30,579 nucleotides of DNA from CAYYJV01 sp964486395. Lineage in GTDB: Bacteria > Patescibacteriota > Minisyncoccia > Minisyncoccales > MHMH01. Where the stretch lies: NCBI GenBank assembly GCA_964486395.1, contig CAZALP010000002.1, positions 1 through 30,579 of the forward strand. The letters run 5' to 3'. The position numbers were made by a program, and so were the translations under genes. Numbering within the stretch: position 1 is the first letter of the stretch; every line of letters starts with the position of its first letter. A model generated the notes under the pieces. That model searched no databases. It was given only the letters and a program-made list of their open reading frames with translations, and had not been told where the DNA came from. Shown one piece after another: positions 27,105 to 30,579 of the stretch.

Positions 27105-28730
27105 CTATTTTCTTTCTATAGCCGCTCTGATGAACTCTCTGAATAAGGGATGAGGACTCAAAGGGCGCGATTTGAATTCCGGATGAAACTGACTTGCCAA
27201 AAAGAAGGGATGTTGGGGCAGTTCTATAATTTCCACCAAGTCCTTCTCGGGATTGACTCCCGATATCACCATTCCCTTGATCTTCAAGGCTTCCCTGAAC
27301 ATGTTGTTCAGCTCGTAGCGGTGGCGGTGGCGCTCCATAACAGAAGAAGTCTTGTAGGCCCTGAAAGCCAAGGTTCTCGGCTTTATTTTGCACTTGTATT
27401 CTCCCAAGCGCATGGTCCCTCCGTATTTTTTTTCCTTCAAAAGGGCTTTTTGCTCTGGCATGACGTCAATGACGGGCTTTGCGGTTTTGGGATTGAACTC
27501 AGTGGAATGCGCTCCCCGAAGCTTGCAGACGTTTCTGGCAAACTCAACCACGGCCAGCTGCATTCCCAAACAAAGGCCCAAAAAGGGAATTTTATGCTTT
27601 CTGCAAAACTCAATCGCTCTTATCTTTCCCTCAATGCCTCTGCTGCCAAAGCCGCCCGGCACAATGATGCCCTCAAACTCTTTTAATTCATTTAAAAATT
27701 TGGGGGATTTTTCATAAGTTCTCGCCGAAAGCCAGTAAATTTCGGGTTTTCTTTTGTGAAACCAAGCCGCGTGCTTTACGGCTTCCAGAACGGAAATATA
27801 GGAATCCATCAGGGTGAATTTTCCGGTTTCGAAATATTTTCCGATGATTCCTATCCTGACGGGTTTTTTCTCAGTTTCAATAACTTTTACCAGTTTTTTC
27901 CAATCTTTGAGGTCGCTCTTCTTTTTGACGCGAATGCCGAACTTTGCCAGAATTCTCTCCCCCATTTTGTCTTTTTCGAAATTAAGCGGAATCTCATATA
28001 TGGATTTGATGTCCGGAGCGGAAATAACATCCTTCTCAGAAACGTTGCAGAAAACGGATATTTTCTTTTTCCGTGGCCCATCAATAGGAATAACCGACCT
28101 GGCAATTATCATTTCGGGCTGAATGCCCGCCATATTCAGCCATCTGACTGCCTGTTGAGTGGGCTTGGATTTCATTTCTCCGATCATTCTGGGTACGGGC
28201 AGATAGCTTATCAATATGAAAAGAACCTGCCGGGGATCTTGAAGCTTCATCATCCTGGCGGCTTCCAAAAACAAAGAATTCTGGTATTCTCCCACGGTTC
28301 CCCCGATCTCAATTAAAACAAAATCAGCCTTGGTTTTCCTGCGAGCTTTCCTAATGCGGGAGATCACTTCTTCCGGAATGTGGGGAACCACTTCCACGCA
28401 CTTTCCGCCGTATCCCAAATTTCTTTCTCGGTTTATCACCGACTGATAAACTCGGCCGGTGGTAATGTAGTTTTCCGTCGTCAGGTCTTCCGAAATAAAC
28501 CTTTCGTAATTGCCGACATCCTGGTCGCACTCCGTGCCGTCTGAAGTCACAAAAATCTCTCCGTGCTCTATGGGATTCATAGTACCCGCATCAACATTCA
28601 CGTAGGGATCAATCTTAATGCAAGTAACCTTAAATCCTTTGCTTTGCAGGATTTTTCCGATGGAAGCCGTAGCCACTCCTTTGCCGATTCCCGACATTAC
28701 CCCGCCGGCAACAAAGATATATTTTGGCAT
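27105..28730 (-). CDS. pyrG: CTP synthase
   Basis: UTP + ATP + glutamine to CTP. Synthetase domain about 1-267 (FVAGGVMSGIGKGV phosphate loop, KIDPYVNVDAGTMNP, EIGGTVGEYQ) and class I glutamine amidotransferase domain about 290-535 with Cys387 (LGLCLGMQ), His516 and Glu518 (QFHPEF). Length 541 aa is normal (E. coli 545). In the first motif Met replaces the usual Val of GGVVS. Start and bL9 stop overlap by 1 nt, and a GAGGAGAAGG Shine-Dalgarno region precedes the ATG. With pyrH it is the second pyrimidine nucleotide enzyme in the window. Confidence 0.98.
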   Translation of the reverse strand: MPKYIFVAGGVMSGIGKGVATASIGKILQSKGFKVTCIKIDPYVNVDAGTMNPIEHGEIFVTSDGTECDQDVGNYERFISEDLTTENYITTGRVYQSVINRERNLGYGGKCVEVVPHIPEEVISRIRKARRKTKADFVLIEIGGTVGEYQNSLFLEAARMMKLQDPRQVLFILISYLPVPRMIGEMKSKPTQQAVRWLNMAGIQPEMIIARSVIPIDGPRKKKISVFCNVSEKDVISAPDIKSIYEIPLNFEKDKMGERILAKFGIRVKKKSDLKDWKKLVKVIETEKKPVRIGIIGKYFETGKFTLMDSYISVLEAVKHAAWFHKRKPEIYWLSARTYEKSPKFLNELKEFEGIIVPGGFGSRGIEGKIRAIEFCRKHKIPFLGLCLGMQLAVVEFARNVCKLRGAHSTEFNPKTAKPVIDVMPEQKALLKEKKYGGTMRLGEYKCKIKPRTLAFRAYKTSSVMERHRHRYELNNMFREALKIKGMVISGVNPEKDLVEIIELPQHPFFLASQFHPEFKSRPLSPHPLFREFIRAAIERK

Positions 28731-29179
28731 TAGACCTTCTCCTCAATAACAATTATTTTTATTTCCGGCTCCAAATTATGCTCTAAATGAACTTTAACCT
28801 GGTATTCGCCCAACTCCTTGATGGGCTCTGACATGATAATCTGGCTTTTTTTGACTTCAAATCCCGTCTCCTTCAGCTTTTCGACAATTTTTTGGGGACC
28901 GATAGATTCGAACATTTGCCCCTCGTTTCCTATCTTAACGGAAATCACCAACTCTAAGCCGTCCAAGCTGGAAGCGAATTCCTGGGATTTTTTCAAACCC
29001 TCTTCTGCTTTTTTCTGGAGAATTTCCTTTTGGGTTTCCAGCCACTTTAATGATTCGGGAGTGGCGGGTTTGGCCAAACCTTTGGGAATCAGAAAATTCC
29101 TGGCGTAGCCGTCAGATACTCTCTTGACCTCGTACTGCTTTCCCACATTGACTATGTCTTTTAGAAGAATGACTTTCAT
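28730..29179 (-). CDS. rplI: 50S ribosomal protein bL9
   Basis: bL9 of 149 aa, full length. The N-terminal rRNA-binding domain MKVILLKDIVNVGKQYEVKRVSDGYARNFLIP is canonical, then a connecting helix (about 45-75) and the C-terminal domain. Several CPR lineages are known to lack bL9, so its presence helps placement. It sits 23 nt after the protease gene and overlaps pyrG by 1 nt. Confidence 0.97.
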   Translation of the reverse strand: MKVILLKDIVNVGKQYEVKRVSDGYARNFLIPKGLAKPATPESLKWLETQKEILQKKAEEGLKKSQEFASSLDGLELVISVKIGNEGQMFESIGPQKIVEKLKETGFEVKKSQIIMSEPIKELGEYQVKVHLEHNLEPEIKIIVIEEKV

Positions 29180-29202
29180 AAATGCGCAAAATTATTTTTA
29201 TT

Positions 29203-30399
29203 TTATCTCAGCGTCTTTAATATTTCAATAGCCTTGTCTAATTGTGGATCGCGGCCAGCTTCGATATCTTCTTCGGTCATTTCCACTTTCACATCGGGCT
29301 CCAGGCCTTTTTCTGCAATCAAAGCGCCATTAGGGGTCAACCATTTGGCAATGGTAATCTTCAAAGAGCCTTCCGACAATTCTTCCAATTCCTGGACGGA
29401 TCCTTTGCCGAAAGATTTTTCACCGACCAATTTTATGCCCCTGTTGTCTCGCAGGGCGCCCGCCAAAATTTCAGATGCGGAGGCAGAACCCTGATTGATC
29501 AAAACCACCGTGGGATAAGAAAGCAGCTTTTCATTGCCCTTGGCCTTGTATACTTCCGCTTCTTGCTTTCCTCCGAAATCTTCCACGGTGACCACGTCTT
29601 CCTTTTCCAAAAACCAACCGGCGATGTCCTGAGCCACTTCCAAATAGCCGCCGGGATTGTTGCGCAAATCCAAGACTATTTTTTCTGCCTTACTGTTTAA
29701 GATTTCTAGAGCGGCTTTGGAAAAAGCCGAACTGGCAGTGGAAGAAAAATGGTAAAGCTTGATGTGGGCGATATTTGGATCTTTCATCTCCCAGGTTAAA
29801 ACCGGAATTTCAATGACATCCCTGACAATGGTGAAATCTTTGACTTCCGACCACCCTTCCCGCAGAACGGTAAGGGTAACTTCCGTGCCGCGGGGCCCGC
29901 GAATGAGCTTTACCGCTTCATCTATGGTGATTCCCTGAGTATCTTGCCCATCCACTTTGATAATCTTATCTCCTGCCTTGAACCCGGCTCTGTCAGCCGG
30001 AGTTCCTTCCAAAGGAGCTATGACGGTCAGTTGGCCGTTTCTCATGCCCATCTCTATGCCCACTCCCTGGAATTCGCCGGAAACATCCTCTTTAAAAACC
30101 TTGGCGTCTTCCGGCGGCATGAAAACCGTATAAGGATCTTCCAAAGATCCCGCCAATCCCTTAATGGCGCCGTAAAGCATTTCCCGATAGTCAATTTTGT
30201 CCCGGTCCACGAAGTTTTTCTCCAAAGTGTTCCAAGCCTCCCAGAAAAGAGAAAAGTCAACTCCCTCCGGCTTTCCTATTTCGGTATTAATGACTCCCTC
30301 TGGAGGACTGGGAGAAATCTGGGATTTGCCAAAGTAAAAGCCGGCTCCGAAAGCTCCGAAAACCAATAAAACTAAAAAGAAGACGGCTAATTTTTTCAT
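29203..30399 (-). CDS. ctpA: Carboxy-terminal processing protease (S41 family)
   Basis: Membrane-anchored serine protease of 398 aa. I chose the ATG at 30399, because MKKLAVFFLVLLVFGAFGAGFYFG then forms a standard signal/anchor; a longer frame from 30462 adds 21 residues of no signal character. The N-terminal helical part (about 50-90) is followed by a PDZ domain (about 100-185; GVGIEMGMRNGQL...GDKIIKVDG) and the catalytic domain with LDLRNNPGGYLEVAQ and the Ser-Lys dyad in NQGSASASEILAGAL and FGKGSVQ. A TAAACT at 30407-30412 lies 7 nt before the ATG. It is the first gene of the ctpA-rplI-pyrG run and likely acts on exported or cell-wall proteins. Confidence 0.95.
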   Translation of the reverse strand: MKKLAVFFLVLLVFGAFGAGFYFGKSQISPSPPEGVINTEIGKPEGVDFSLFWEAWNTLEKNFVDRDKIDYREMLYGAIKGLAGSLEDPYTVFMPPEDAKVFKEDVSGEFQGVGIEMGMRNGQLTVIAPLEGTPADRAGFKAGDKIIKVDGQDTQGITIDEAVKLIRGPRGTEVTLTVLREGWSEVKDFTIVRDVIEIPVLTWEMKDPNIAHIKLYHFSSTASSAFSKAALEILNSKAEKIVLDLRNNPGGYLEVAQDIAGWFLEKEDVVTVEDFGGKQEAEVYKAKGNEKLLSYPTVVLINQGSASASEILAGALRDNRGIKLVGEKSFGKGSVQELEELSEGSLKITIAKWLTPNGALIAEKGLEPDVKVEMTEEDIEAGRDPQLDKAIEILKTLR

Positions 30400-30465
30400 A
30401 AAATTTAGTTTAATAAATTTTGGGTTGTCCCCGTATTGGAAAAAACAAAAACGAAGTTCCATTAG

Positions 30466-30484
30466 AAACCGAAAGTTTCTAAAA
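30466..30484. repeat. Small hairpin related to the rpmA-downstream insert
   Basis: TAGAAACCGAAAGTTTCTA, a 7-bp stem with a 5-nt loop, followed by a GGGGTCGGG stretch near 30490-30498. Both modules recur in the 26877-27003 insert in the opposite order. Otherwise the 30400-30540 gap shows only a TATAAT on the minus strand (30524-30529) without a -35 box. Confidence 0.45.
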
Positions 30485-30540
30485 GAAAGGGGGTCGGGGA
30501 AAACCCTCTGATCGCATTTTATTATTATAACAAATTCTAA

Positions 30541-30577
30541 AAATAAAAAAAATGGCTAAATATATTTTAACCATTTT
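30541..30577 (-). terminator. Intrinsic terminator of a gene beyond the right edge
   Basis: Minus strand AAAATGGTTAAA (30566-30577) pairs with TTTAGCCATTTT (30549-30560), one T-G wobble and a 5-nt loop, followed by TTTTATTTTT. It ends a minus-strand unit that lies outside the window. Confidence 0.7.
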
Positions 30578-30579
30578 AT

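Noticed and set aside
30400..30462. Upstream start at 30462 for the S41 protease
   Set aside because: The 21 extra residues would precede a complete signal/anchor that begins with MKK at 30399, and a candidate -10 box lies 7 nt before that ATG.

Overview
The window reads as a streamlined bacterial chromosome segment, most likely from the Candidate Phyla Radiation (Patescibacteria), probably a Parcubacteria-type lineage. The signs are a divergent 16S rRNA, shortened versions of universal proteins (EF-Ts of 146 aa, enolase of 375 aa), archaeal-type UMP kinase and phosphoglycerate mutase, short intergenic gaps, many 4-nt gene overlaps, and few biosynthetic genes. UGA is used as a stop codon (for example at the end of pyrH), so the code is standard table 11. 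The presence of bL9 argues against lineages known to lack it; the exact placement is inference.

Layout. 1-741: 5' half of a 16S rRNA gene (minus), with a structured leader and a consensus promoter that abuts a tRNA-Thr gene. 1193-2713 (minus): rpsB, tsf and a small membrane protein. 2754-4727 (plus): pyrH, rpmE, prfA, divergent from rpsB across a 40-bp palindromic promoter. 4748-7285 (minus): bL25, a coiled-coil lytic transglycosylase and a ferredoxin. 7290-16405 (minus): an apparent central-carbon operon running acetyl-CoA synthetase, pilin, PEP synthase, pyruvate phosphate dikinase, PfkB kinase, class II aldolase, ferredoxin. 16525-24615 (minus): galU, nnrD, an AhpF-like thioredoxin reductase, enolase, phosphoglycerate mutase, a DsbA-like protein, a BadF-type sugar kinase, glutaredoxin and GAPDH, closed by a clear intrinsic terminator. 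24850-26394 (minus): an unusual FtsZ. 26604-26876 (plus): rpmA. 27105-30399 (minus): ctpA, rplI, pyrG.

Together these genes cover lower glycolysis and gluconeogenesis, pyruvate/PEP/acetate interconversion with AMP- and PPi-linked enzymes, a thiol-redox set, translation, pyrimidine nucleotides and cell division.

The most unusual content is at the DNA level. (1) An 18-bp unit, CCACTGTTCRCACACAGC, occurs six times in three genes, in different reading frames and twice as tandem pairs. (2) A palindromic element of about 45 bp occurs once in frame inside enolase and once just upstream of it. (3) The 3' end of rpmA is perfectly duplicated (49 bp) around a 113-bp foreign-looking insert with inverted repeats. 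(4) Most transcription-unit starts have a -10 box 7-8 nt from the ATG, which predicts leaderless mRNAs, while genes inside operons can show Shine-Dalgarno sequences. No CRISPR array, transposase, integrase or phage gene is visible.
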